A stretch of DNA of 64,000 nucleotides from Actinocrispum wychmicini (lineage in GTDB: Bacteria > Actinomycetota > Actinomycetes > Mycobacteriales > Pseudonocardiaceae): assembly GCF_004345645.1 (NCBI RefSeq), contig NZ_SLWS01000002.1:868001-932000 (forward strand), in the 5' to 3' direction. Shown here in pieces: positions 33,835 to 59,342 of this stretch (its first letter is position 1; each line of letters starts with the position of its first letter). Made by a program: the position numbers and the translations under genes. The notes beneath the pieces are model-generated. The model saw only the letters and a program-made list of their open reading frames with translations, ran no database searches and was not told the DNA's origin.

Positions 33835-34847
33835 AGTTTGGTCACCCGGCGGCGCCGGCACAGCAGGACGAACACGGGCGCGCCGATGAACGCGGTCACA
33901 ATGCCTACTTGGAGCTCCTCGGGACTGTTGATCACGCGGCCCAGCACGTCCGATCCGATCAGCAGGACCGGCGCGAGGACCATCGAGTACGGCAGCACCC
34001 ACCGCTGGTCCGGCCCGGCGATCAGGCGCGCCACATGGGGAACCGCGAGCCCGACGAACGCGATCGGCCCGACCGCCGCCGTGGCCGCCCCGCACAGCAA
34101 CGTCACCGCGATCACGCCGACGACTCTGGTCCGTCCGATGTGGGCACCGAGCGCTCGGGCCGCTTGGTCGCCGAGGGCGAGGGCGTTGAGCGACCGGGAA
34201 AGCGCCAGCGCGAGCACGATTCCGACGCCGATGAACGGTGCCAACCGGACCACGACGTCCATGTTCCGGCCGCCGAGCGACCCGACGTCCCAGAACCGGA
34301 ACTGGTTGAACGTCAACGGGTTCAACACGAGAACGGCGTCGATCAACGACAGCAACACCGCGCTGATGGCCGCGCCGGCCATGACCAGCCTGTCCGGTGT
34401 CACCCCCCGGCCCGCCGACCCCAACACGTACACGACGACCGAGGCGATCCCAGCCCCCAGGAACGCGAACCACACGTAACCGGACACGCCGGTGACGCCG
34501 AAGAACGTGATCCCACCGACTACGGCGGCCGACGCGCCCGCGCTCACGCCCAGTAGTCCCGGGTCGGCAAGCGGGTTGCGGGTCAGCGCCTGCATCAGCG
34601 CGCCGGCCAGCCCCAGTGCGGCCCCGACCATGATGCCCAGGAGCGTCCGGGGGATACGGACAGTGTGGATGATCGCCGCGTCGCGTGACCCGTCGTTGTG
34701 CCACAGGACGTCCCAGGTCGAGCCGAACGGGATGTCCTTGGACCCGAACCAGACGCTCAGCAGGCAGACGAGCACGAGCGCGCCCAGCGCTCCGACCAGC
34801 CCAAACAGGCGGAACGACCGCTTACTGGCAATGGTGTGGGTCGTCAC
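33831..34847 (-). CDS. FecCD-family siderophore ABC permease (first subunit)
   Basis: This 338-residue polytopic permease has the FecCD signatures VRIPRTLLGIMVGAALGLAG, ALTRNPLADPGLLGVSAGAS and GPIAFVGLAVPHVARLIAG. It should pair with the following permease to move the ferric siderophore delivered by the lipoproteins at 38280 or 58324. A GTG start lies at 34845-34847. Upstream is an iron box (34872-34890) shared with the divergent ABC exporter genes, so expression should rise on iron starvation. Confidence 0.92.
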   Translation of the reverse strand: MTTHTIASKRSFRLFGLVGALGALVLVCLLSVWFGSKDIPFGSTWDVLWHNDGSRDAAIIHTVRIPRTLLGIMVGAALGLAGALMQALTRNPLADPGLLGVSAGASAAVVGGITFFGVTGVSGYVWFAFLGAGIASVVVYVLGSAGRGVTPDRLVMAGAAISAVLLSLIDAVLVLNPLTFNQFRFWDVGSLGGRNMDVVVRLAPFIGVGIVLALALSRSLNALALGDQAARALGAHIGRTRVVGVIAVTLLCGAATAAVGPIAFVGLAVPHVARLIAGPDQRWVLPYSMVLAPVLLIGSDVLGRVINSPEELQVGIVTAFIGAPVFVLLCRRRRVTKL

Positions 34848-34871
34848 GCGCCTGTCCTCGAAGCCGGTTAT

Positions 34872-34890
34872 TGAGGATAGGCTAACCGAA
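34872..34890. promoter_or_regulatory. IdeR/DmdR-type iron box, left siderophore promoter
   Basis: TGAGGATAGGCTAACCGAA matches 16 of 19 positions of the DtxR/IdeR consensus TTAGGTTAGGCTAACCTAA. It lies between the FecCD operon and the ABC exporter operon and should mediate Fe(II)-dependent repression of both. Confidence 0.82.
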
Positions 34891-34929
34891 GTTCAGAGCC
34901 GCGATCAACACCGAGGGGAGATACGCGCC

Positions 34930-36570
34930 GTGACCACCGGGGGCGTTGTCCTGCGCCAGGCCATCGGCGGCCAGCGCAGGGACGTCATTGTGTCGAGTGT
35001 TCTGGCCGCCGGGCATCAGGCCGGTGAGGCTCTGGTCCCGGTCGTCATCGGTGTTGTGATCGACCGGGCGGTGGCGACCGGGTCTGTGAGTTCTCTGCTG
35101 ATGTGTCTCGCCGCACTGGCGGGCGCGTTCGTGGCGTTGTCCTACAGCTACCGGTTCGGGGCGCGCGCCGGGGAACGAGCCGCCGAGCAGGCCGCCCACC
35201 GGATCAGGATCCAGCTCTCCCAACGAGTCCTCGATCCACGGGGTGGCGCCGAAGCGTCCCACCTGCCGGGCGCGCTGGTGAACATCGCCACCAGTGACGC
35301 CAAACGTGTCGGCGGGATCAATCAGGCGCTGCCGATGGCCGTCGCGGCGCTCACAGGTCTGCTCGTCAGCGCGATCGCGTTGTTGCGCATATCGGTCCCG
35401 CTCGGTCTGCTCGTGCTGCTCGGCACTCCGCCGCTGATGTTCCTCGGCCATCTGATCGGCCGGCCGCTGGAACGGCGAAGTGGTGTGGAGCAGGAACGGG
35501 CCGCGCACGCGTCCGGTGTCGCCGCGGATCTCGTCGCGGGACTTCGGGTCCTCAAAGGGATCCGGGCCGAGAAAGCCGCCATTGACCGGTACCGGCGGAC
35601 AAGCCGGGACTCGCTGACCGCGACGATCAAGGCCGCCCGCGCGCGGGCCTGGCACGACGGCGCGATCCTGTCGTTGACCGGCGTCTTCATCGCCTTGGTG
35701 GCGCTGGTCGGCGGGAATCTGGCCGCGGACCGGGCGATCAGCATCGGGGACCTGGTCGCGGCGGTCGGCCTGGCCCAGTTCCTGGTGGTGCCGCTCAGGT
35801 TGTTCGCGTACGTCAACGGCCAGCTCGCGCAGGCTCGCGCGTCCGCTGCCCGCGTCGCCGAGGTGCTGTCTGCCGACTATGCCGTGACCGGGACGAAGAT
35901 CCTGCCGTCGGTTGACGGGCGGGTCCGACTGGCGGGTGTGTGCCACGGGTCGGCGCGGGACGTCACGTTCGACGTCCACGAGGGCGAATTCGTCGGTGTC
36001 GTGGCCAGTCCGGCCACCGCGGCGGACTTGCTGGCCTGTCTTGCCCAGGACGTGGCACCCACCGGGACCATCGAGGTGGACGGGCACGATCTCGCGGACG
36101 CCTCACCAAGCAGTGTCCGAGAAGCCGTTCTGGTGGCCGCGCACGACGCCGTCCTGTTCGAGGGAACGCTGCGGGAGAACGTCTCCGCGGCGGCCAGCGG
36201 CCCGGTCGACCGCGCGTTGGCCGCGGCAGCCGCCGAACTGCCTGAGGACACGCACATCTCCGAACGCGGCCAGTCACTGTCCGGTGGGCAACGACAACGG
36301 GTGGCCCTGGCCAGGGCGTTGGCCGCGGATCCGGCTGTCCTCGTGGTCCACGACCCGACAACGGCCGTGGACGCGGTCACCGAGGCTCGGATCGCCCGCG
36401 ATATCCGCGAGGTCCGGCGCGGTCGGACGACGATCGCGCTGACCACCAGCCCTGCGCTGCTGGCGGTCACCGACCGCGTTGTGCTGCTGGCCGATGGCGT
36501 GACGACCGAGGGGCGCCATGCCGATCTGCTGCACGGCAACGAGGTCTACCGCAAGGCGGTGCTGTCATGA
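34930..36570 (+). CDS. ABC exporter half-transporter with degenerate Walker A
   Basis: This 546-residue half-transporter has an N-terminal six-helix domain (VVLRQAIGGQRRD onwards) and a C-terminal nucleotide-binding domain. The ABC signature is intact (LSGGQRQRVALARAL). The Walker A region reads GVVASPATAADLL instead of GxxGxGK(S/T), and the catalytic Glu after Walker B is replaced (VVHDPTTAVD). Hence this subunit can supply only a signature face. The GTG at 34930 follows a GAGGGGAG ribosome-binding site. It is coupled (ATGA) to the second half-transporter at 36567. The pair probably exports the finished siderophore or, by analogy with mycobacterial IrtAB, could handle ferric siderophore uptake. 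Confidence 0.87.
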   Translation: MTTGGVVLRQAIGGQRRDVIVSSVLAAGHQAGEALVPVVIGVVIDRAVATGSVSSLLMCLAALAGAFVALSYSYRFGARAGERAAEQAAHRIRIQLSQRVLDPRGGAEASHLPGALVNIATSDAKRVGGINQALPMAVAALTGLLVSAIALLRISVPLGLLVLLGTPPLMFLGHLIGRPLERRSGVEQERAAHASGVAADLVAGLRVLKGIRAEKAAIDRYRRTSRDSLTATIKAARARAWHDGAILSLTGVFIALVALVGGNLAADRAISIGDLVAAVGLAQFLVVPLRLFAYVNGQLAQARASAARVAEVLSADYAVTGTKILPSVDGRVRLAGVCHGSARDVTFDVHEGEFVGVVASPATAADLLACLAQDVAPTGTIEVDGHDLADASPSSVREAVLVAAHDAVLFEGTLRENVSAAASGPVDRALAAAAAELPEDTHISERGQSLSGGQRQRVALARALAADPAVLVVHDPTTAVDAVTEARIARDIREVRRGRTTIALTTSPALLAVTDRVVLLADGVTTEGRHADLLHGNEVYRKAVLS

Positions 36571-38279
36571 CCGAGCTCTTGCCCGTCGCGACCGGGGCTC
36601 GGACTCGTAAAGTCGTCGGTTCGCTGGTCAAAGCACACCGGTGGCAGGCCGGCACAGCTTTCGCCGTGCTCGTCGGGGCGACCGCGATCGGCGCGGCCAC
36701 AGCGCCCCTGCTTGGGTATATTGTGGACAAAGTGACCGGCGGCCAGTCGAACCTGACCGCGCCGGTCGTGGCGCTTGTTCTCGTCGCGCTGGGTCAGGGT
36801 GTGGCAACGGCCCTCGGCACGGGCATGGTCGCCAGGCTTGGCGAGAGCATGCTCGCGACGCTCAGAGAGCGGTTCGTGGCCCGTGCACTCACTCTTCCAC
36901 TGTCCCAAGTGGAGGGAGCTGGCTCGGGTGACCTGACGTCCAGGGTCACCAACGACGTGTCGGTCGTCGCCGAGGCCGTCCGGACCGCGCTCCCGATGCT
37001 GGGTCAGTCGGTGCTGACCATCGTGTTGACGCTCGGCGGAATGGCCGTGCTGGACTGGCGGTTCCTGCTCGCCGCCCTGGTCGCCGCGCCGATCCAGCTG
37101 CACACAGTTCGCTGGTACGTCCGGCAGGCGAGCCCGCTGTACGCGGCCCAACGAGTCGCAGTCGGCGCCCAGCAACAACAACTCCTCGACACCGTCGGCG
37201 GTGCCCGGACCGTTCGCGCGTTCCGGCTCGCCGACGCGCATGTCGCGCGCGTGCAGGAACGGTCGAGCGCCGCGGTAGCGCTGGTGCTTCGCGGTGTCCG
37301 TGTGCTGACCCGGTTCTTCGGGCGGCTCAACCTGGCCGAGTTCGTCGGGTTGTCGGCTGTGCTCGTGACCGGGTTCGTGCTGGTGGGCAACGGGTCCGCG
37401 TCGATCGGTGCCACGACCGCGGCGGCGCTGTACTTCCACAGCCTGTTCAGCCCGATCAACATCGCGCTGGCGCTGGTGGACGACGCGCAGTCCGCGTCCG
37501 CCAGCCTGGCCCGTCTGGTCGGCGTGTCCGATCTGCCGGTGGCCGCTGTGCCCGAGTTGGTCCGGCCGGTGGACTCGTCGGTGAAAGCCACCGGGCTCGG
37601 CCATTCGTACGTGCCCGGCCGCCCGGTGCTGTGGGACGTGGATCTGCACGTGGCGCCCGGTGAGCGGGTGGCTTTGGTGGGTGCGAGCGGGGCCGGGAAG
37701 ACGACCCTGGTCAAGCTGGTGGCCGGCATGCACGAGCCCGGGAGCGGCACTGTCCACATTGGCACTGTCGTCCTGGACGAGCTGCCGTCGACGACTGTCG
37801 CCATGGTCAGCCAGGAGGTGCATGTGTTCGCCGGCCCGCTTGCCGACGACCTGCGGCTGGCCAAACCGTCCGCGACGGACGCCGAACTCGCCGCGGCACT
37901 GGACCTGGTCGGCTGGGACAACGACATCCCACTGTCCACTGTGGTCGGTGACGGCGGCCATCGGCTGACCGCGGCCCAGGCCCAGCAGCTCGCACTGGCC
38001 CGGCTCGTGCTGGCGGACCCGGCGGTCGCCATCCTGGACGAGGCGACGGCCGAAGCCGGCAGCGCGGGCGCCCGGATCCTGGAGGTCGCCGCCGACGCCG
38101 CGCTTTCCGGGCGTACCGCGTTGGTCGTGGCACACCGGCTGTCCCAGGCCGCGGCCGCGGACCGGGTCGTCGTGCTCGACGGCGGCCGGGTCGTGGAAAA
38201 CGGGACGCACACCGAACTCCTCGCCGCGGGCGGTCGCTACGCGGAACTGTGGACCGTATGGTCAGGAAGGGCTCTCTAG
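36567..38279 (+). CDS. ABC exporter half-transporter with degenerate signature motif
   Basis: This 570-residue partner of the preceding gene has an intact Walker A (GASGAGKTTLVK), Q-loop (VSQEVHVF), Walker B and catalytic Glu (AVAILDEATAE) and switch His (VAHRLSQ). The ABC signature is RLTAAQAQQLALARL instead of LSGGQ. Together with the previous subunit it forms one complete composite ATP site and one doubly degenerate one. The stop TAG is directly followed by the ATG of the binding-lipoprotein gene. It belongs to the iron-box-controlled left operon. Confidence 0.88.
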   Translation: MTELLPVATGARTRKVVGSLVKAHRWQAGTAFAVLVGATAIGAATAPLLGYIVDKVTGGQSNLTAPVVALVLVALGQGVATALGTGMVARLGESMLATLRERFVARALTLPLSQVEGAGSGDLTSRVTNDVSVVAEAVRTALPMLGQSVLTIVLTLGGMAVLDWRFLLAALVAAPIQLHTVRWYVRQASPLYAAQRVAVGAQQQQLLDTVGGARTVRAFRLADAHVARVQERSSAAVALVLRGVRVLTRFFGRLNLAEFVGLSAVLVTGFVLVGNGSASIGATTAAALYFHSLFSPINIALALVDDAQSASASLARLVGVSDLPVAAVPELVRPVDSSVKATGLGHSYVPGRPVLWDVDLHVAPGERVALVGASGAGKTTLVKLVAGMHEPGSGTVHIGTVVLDELPSTTVAMVSQEVHVFAGPLADDLRLAKPSATDAELAAALDLVGWDNDIPLSTVVGDGGHRLTAAQAQQLALARLVLADPAVAILDEATAEAGSAGARILEVAADAALSGRTALVVAHRLSQAAAADRVVVLDGGRVVENGTHTELLAAGGRYAELWTVWSGRAL

Positions 38280-39263
38280 ATGATTCGTCGTGTGTTGGCC
38301 GTCGCCTCTGTGCTGGTGTTGGCGGCCTGTGGTACCAAAGCGGTCAAGGACACCCCAGCGGCGTCCACCGGGGGCGCGTTCCCCGTGACGATCGAGCACA
38401 AGTTCGGCAGCACGACGATCAAGTCGGAGCCCAAGCGGATCGTCCTCGTCGGATTCACCGAACAGGACTCACTGCTCGCGCTCGGCGTGGTCCCGGTCGC
38501 CACCACGGACTGGCTGGGCAGGTACGAAAGCGCGATCAACCCGTGGTCGCTGGACAAACTGGGGAACAGTCCGAAACCCGTGATGCTGACCGACAAGGAC
38601 GGCCCGCAGTACGAGAAGATCGCCTCGCTGCGGCCGGACCTGATCCTCGGCATCTACGCGGGCCTGAACCAGGAGCAATACACCAAGCTGTCCCAGATCG
38701 CGCCGACAGTCGCGCAGCCGTCCGCGTACGCCGACTACGGCGTACCGTGGCAGGAAGCCACCGAGACGATCGGGAAGATCGTCGGCAAGTCGGCCGAGGC
38801 GGACAAACTCGTGGCCGACACCGAGGCGCGGATCGCCAAGGCCCGCCAGGACAACCCCAAGTTCAACGGCGCCTCCGCGGTAATGGCGACCATGTGGGAG
38901 GGCTACTTCGTGTACGGCCGACAGGACCCGCGCTCCCGGTTCCTGTCCTCGCTGGGCTTCACCCTGCCCACCAACCTGGACAAGGTGATCGGCGACAAGT
39001 TCGGCGTGTCGATCAGCAAGGAGCAGGTGGACCTGCTGGACCAGCGGGTGGCCATCTGGGTCGTCACCGACGCCGAGCAGACCCGCCGCCAACTCGACGC
39101 CGACCCCCTCTACACCAGCCTGAATGTGGCCAAGCAGAAGCACGACGTGCTGATCGACGACAAGACCGACTACGGCAGCGCCATGTCCTTCATCTCCGTC
39201 CTGAGCATCCCCTACCTGCTCGACCACCTGGTTCCGGACCTGTCCAAGGCACTGGCATCCTGA
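38280..39263 (+). CDS. Iron-siderophore-binding lipoprotein (FepB/FhuD class), copy 1
   Basis: This 327-residue surface lipoprotein has the lipobox VLVLAACG (Cys ~residue 18) and two helical-backbone-linked lobes of class III binding proteins. Typical segments are PKRIVLVGFTEQDSLLALGVVPVATTD and YEKIASLRPDLILGI. It should capture the ferric siderophore and hand it to the FecCD permeases. Its mature N-terminus ([20 protein letters not shown]) closely parallels that of the second copy at 58324-59331, so the two are paralogues. It starts immediately after the exporter stop (TAGATG). Confidence 0.93.
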   Translation: MIRRVLAVASVLVLAACGTKAVKDTPAASTGGAFPVTIEHKFGSTTIKSEPKRIVLVGFTEQDSLLALGVVPVATTDWLGRYESAINPWSLDKLGNSPKPVMLTDKDGPQYEKIASLRPDLILGIYAGLNQEQYTKLSQIAPTVAQPSAYADYGVPWQEATETIGKIVGKSAEADKLVADTEARIAKARQDNPKFNGASAVMATMWEGYFVYGRQDPRSRFLSSLGFTLPTNLDKVIGDKFGVSISKEQVDLLDQRVAIWVVTDAEQTRRQLDADPLYTSLNVAKQKHDVLIDDKTDYGSAMSFISVLSIPYLLDHLVPDLSKALAS

Positions 39264-39268
39264 GGTTC

Positions 39269-39985
39269 ATGGAACGTGTCGCCCTGGTGACGGGCAGCTC
39301 ACGCGGACTGGGCGCGGCGATCGCCGCCCGCCTGGTCCGCGACGGCCTCAAAGTGTTCGTGAACTCCCTGCCCGGCAACCCAGAACTGGCCACCATCGCG
39401 TCCGCAATCGGAGCCACCCCCATCTACGCGGACGTGACCGACCCATCGGACATCAAGGAACTCGCCTCCTCGGTGGGCCCGCTCGACGTGCTCGTCCTGA
39501 ACGCGACCGGCCCCCAGCCGAACATAGCCCTGTTCGACACAACCTGGTCGGATCACCTGGACCAACTACGGTTCTTCGTGGAGAGCCCCATTCTGCTGTT
39601 GCACGCGCTGGTGCCAGGAATGATCTCGCGCGGCTACGGGCGGATCGTGCACATCGACTCCGAGGTGGCCGACCGACCCGCATTGCACCGCTCCGCCTAC
39701 GTGACGGCGAAAGCGGCCCAAGTGGGGCTGGCTCGAAGCTGGGCCCGGGAACTCGGCCCGTCCGGGATCACCGTGAACACAGTGGCCCCTGGGTTCGTCC
39801 CAGTGGAACGGCACAACGACGTCCCCGGCTCAGCGCGTGCCGCTTATACGGCAACAGTTCCCCTCGGGCGGATGGGGCTGCCTGAAGACGTCGCCCACGC
39901 CGTCAGTTTCTTCGCCTCTGAGGGGGCCGGGTTCGTCACAGGGCAACGGGTGGTCGTGGATGGTGGCCGCCACTTGGGGCCTTGA
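39269..39985 (+). CDS. Short-chain dehydrogenase/reductase in the siderophore locus
   Basis: This 238-residue classical SDR has the cofactor motif VTGSSRGLGAAIAARL, the Asn region LVLNATGPQ, the catalytic Ser (IVHIDSEVA) and YVTAK (Tyr/Lys ~residue 150), and a C-terminal VTGQRVVVDGG. It resembles 3-oxoacyl-ACP reductases. The ATG at 39269 lies 5 nt after the lipoprotein gene, so it belongs to the same operon. Possible roles are ferric-siderophore processing or tailoring, but none is evident from the predicted structure, so it could also be a passenger gene. Confidence 0.8.
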   Translation: MERVALVTGSSRGLGAAIAARLVRDGLKVFVNSLPGNPELATIASAIGATPIYADVTDPSDIKELASSVGPLDVLVLNATGPQPNIALFDTTWSDHLDQLRFFVESPILLLHALVPGMISRGYGRIVHIDSEVADRPALHRSAYVTAKAAQVGLARSWARELGPSGITVNTVAPGFVPVERHNDVPGSARAAYTATVPLGRMGLPEDVAHAVSFFASEGAGFVTGQRVVVDGGRHLGP

Positions 39986-40015
39986 GTTCGCTGTTTTGGC
40001 TGGCCTTCGCTGTGC

Positions 40016-40292
40016 AAAAGATATTGCGCTCGCCGCGCCGGCAGGCCGCCAAGAGGGAGTCCTTTCCCGGACCTTTCCGCTTTGTTGGAGGAGTATAGGT
40101 CGCGCTGCCTCCCTCCCGTATGGCCTGCCCAAGGGAACCGCATCTGCCAGGTGGAGTCCAGCTTGGTCTTCCGGTCCGTATGGCTCCCAGCCTGGTCGGG
40201 TCTCGTGGGCGGACCTCCGGTTGGGTTCCGTGGGTGTGGACCCCACCTGGCAGATGCGGTTGGCTTCGCCCAGGCCACACGGGAGGGAGTCA
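40016..40292 (+). repeat. Palindromic element A
   Basis: This is the forward copy. Order: flank 40016-40062, outer stem arm 40109-40127, CCCAAGGGAA, inner arm CCGCATCTGCCAGGTGG, an apical region with its own GGTCCG/CGGACC stem and a CCAGCCTGG hairpin, then inner arm, TTGGCTTCGCC and outer arm to 40289. Confidence 0.8.
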
Positions 40293-40448
40293 CCACTCTG
40301 GGCGAGGTATGTCGCGCGGGCACGCGCCCAAGGCGGGCGTGATAATGTTTAGGCCGCAGCGGGACAAGAATTTACTGCCTACCGTTTCTCGACATTTTTA
40401 GTTCGCGGCGGCGGTATTGTTTTATCTAATATTGGTAGCCCGGAGTGT

Positions 40449-40722
40449 TGTCTCCCTCCCGTATGGCCTGGGCGCAGCCAATCATATCTACCCCGTGGTG
40501 TCCGAACCCACGAGAGCCATCCGGTCCGCCCACGAAGACCAGCACAGGCTGGAAGCCATACGGACCGAGACGCAAGCCGGACGCCACGGGGTAGATATGA
40601 TTCCCTTGGGCAGGCCATACGGGAGGGAGGCGCCGCGACCAAACAACCCAACCACAGCAGCAATACCCAGGTCAGGGGCTCCCTCTTGGCGGCCTGCCCG
40701 AGCGGCGAGCGAACAATCTTTT
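40449..40722 (-). repeat. Palindromic element B
   Basis: This is the inverted copy of element A. Its inner stem is TCATATCTACCCCGTGG/CCACGGGGTAGATATGA. The apical region, read on the minus strand, keeps GGTCCGTATGGCT, CCAGCCTG and CGTGGGCGGACC of element A. The side segments CCCAAGGGAA and GGCGCAGCCAA occur on the arms expected for an inverted copy. Confidence 0.8.
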
Positions 40723-40751
40723 CCCAGTCCGCGGTGACTGCAGTGTAGTTG

Positions 40752-40957
40752 TCAGCCGCCCATTTCGTTAACCAAGGACCGAGGGCGCATGTCCGTCCAG
40801 TTCTGTTCCACGTAGTCCACACAGGACTGGCGGTCGGTGGGGCCGTGAACTGGGGTCCAGCCTGCTGGGGTTTCGGCGAAGGTGGGCCACAGGCTGTGCT
40901 GGCCTTCGGTGTTCACCAGGACCGTGAAGGTTCCTTCGGGGTTGTCGAAGGGGTTGG

Positions 40958-40961
<4 letters not shown>
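40752..40961 (-). CDS. MbtH-like NRPS accessory protein
   Basis: This 69-residue protein binds and activates or solubilises NRPS adenylation domains. It shows the family pattern [15 protein letters not shown], the three conserved tryptophans (W25 in HSLWP, W35 in AGWTPV, W55 in QNWTDMRP) and the DYVEQNW helix. Its ATG at 40959-40961 overlaps the NRPS stop (ATGA), so the two are translationally coupled. It is the last gene of the right-hand siderophore operon; the palindromic elements follow downstream. Confidence 0.95.
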
Positions 40962-58323
<17,362 letters not shown>

Positions 58324-58324
<1 letters not shown>

Positions 58325-59331
58325 CAGAGCTTCTTCGCGGCCGTGGCGAGCGCCGGGATCGCCTGGTCGAAGGCGTACGGGATGCTCAGCACAGTGGCGA
58401 AGGTGAGGGCGGCGCCGGTCGGCGGGTCGGTGTACGGCAGGAAGATCGCCCGGTCGGCTTTGGCCACCGCGAGTTTCGCGTACACCGGGGTGTTCCTGAT
58501 CCGGTCGGCGTCCTCGGGCTTCTCCGGCATCCAGACGAGCACATCGGTGTCCACCAGGTCAAGGCGTTCGTCGCCGAACATGATCGGCTTGCCGTCCTTG
58601 GTCTGGCCGTCCAGCTTCGGGTCGACCTTGAAGCCGATCTCGGTCATCAGCACGGTCCGTGGGTCGGCCGGGGCGAACGCGCCGTACTGTCCGGGCGCCG
58701 GGCTGTCCGCGACCACGACCTTCTTGCCCGCGAACTCCGGGTGCTCCTTGCGGATCGTGGCGAACTTGGCGTCGGTGTCCGAGATCAGCTTCTTGGCCTC
58801 GGTCTCCTTGCCCAGCGCCCGGCCGATGGTCGTGGTCATCTCGCGCCACGGCGTGGAATAGTCCTCGTACTTGCCGTTCTGCGCCACGGTCGGCGCGATC
58901 TTCGACAGCTTGTCGTACTGCTCCTGGGTGATCTGGGCGTACTGGCCGATGATCAGGTCCGGCCGCAGCGCCGCGACCTTCTCGTAGTTGACCTCGTTGC
59001 CGTCGCTGATCACCTCGGGCCGCTGGTCGCCCCATTTGTCGTTGGACCACGGCCAGTTGCCGTACGGCCGTTCGCCGAACCAGTCCGTTGCGCCGACCGG
59101 TTTGACACCTAGTGCGAGCATGGCGTCCTGGTCGGTCAGGCCGAGCGACACCACCCGTTTGGGCTCCGCCTTGATCTCGGTCTTACCGAACTTGTGCTCG
59201 ATCGTGACCGGGAAAGCTTTGGTGTCAACGGATGTCTGCGCGGCTGGGGCGGGCGTCTCGGTCTTGCTGCCGCACGCGACGAGCGACAACACCAACGCTC
59301 CAGCGAGCAACACACGGGCTGGGGAGAACAT
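58324..59331 (-). CDS. Iron-siderophore-binding lipoprotein, copy 2
   Basis: This 335-residue class III binding protein starts with a lipoprotein signal ([21 protein letters not shown]). Typical segments are [44 protein letters not shown] and [13 protein letters not shown]. It is paralogous to the protein at 38280-39263. Its stop overlaps the NRPS start by one base and its start lies 12 nt after the ornithine hydroxylase gene, so it is co-expressed with biosynthesis. The ATG at 59329-59331 is chosen because it begins the signal peptide. Confidence 0.93.
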
Positions 59332-59342
59332 CAAGAACCCTT

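Larger units (their letters stand above)
39986..40751. repeat. Pair of inverted, structured palindromic elements between the two arms of the siderophore locus
   Basis: This non-coding gap lies between convergent operons. Element A (about 40016-40292) and element B (about 40449-40722) are inverted copies. Each is a long palindrome: the outer stem is CTCCCTCCCGTATGGCCTG (40109-40127 with 40271-40289; 40452-40470 with 40611-40629). The inner 17-bp stem is 40138-40154/40243-40259 in A and 40482-40498/40584-40600 in B. A flank of 47 bp (40016-40062) is repeated inverted at 40676-40722. Inner stems differ between copies but pairing is preserved. Between outer and inner stems each arm can form a small side hairpin (CCCAAGGG; GGCTTCGCC). 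No gene is convincing here. Confidence 0.85.

Noticed and set aside
32806..34704. A single reading frame spanning both FecCD genes
   Set aside because: The upstream half is a shadow frame; the genuine second permease starts at the GTG at 33832-33834 overlapping the first permease's stop.
40016..40722. CRISPR array
   Set aside because: There are only two inverted, long palindromic units with no regular spacer series.
40016..40722. Telomere-like palindromes of a linear replicon
   Set aside because: They lie in the middle of a coherent gene cluster and are inverted copies of each other, not terminal packed palindromes.
40016..40722. Small genes within the palindromic region
   Set aside because: The frames are short, repeat the palindrome sequence on both strands and lack ribosome-binding sites or known domains.
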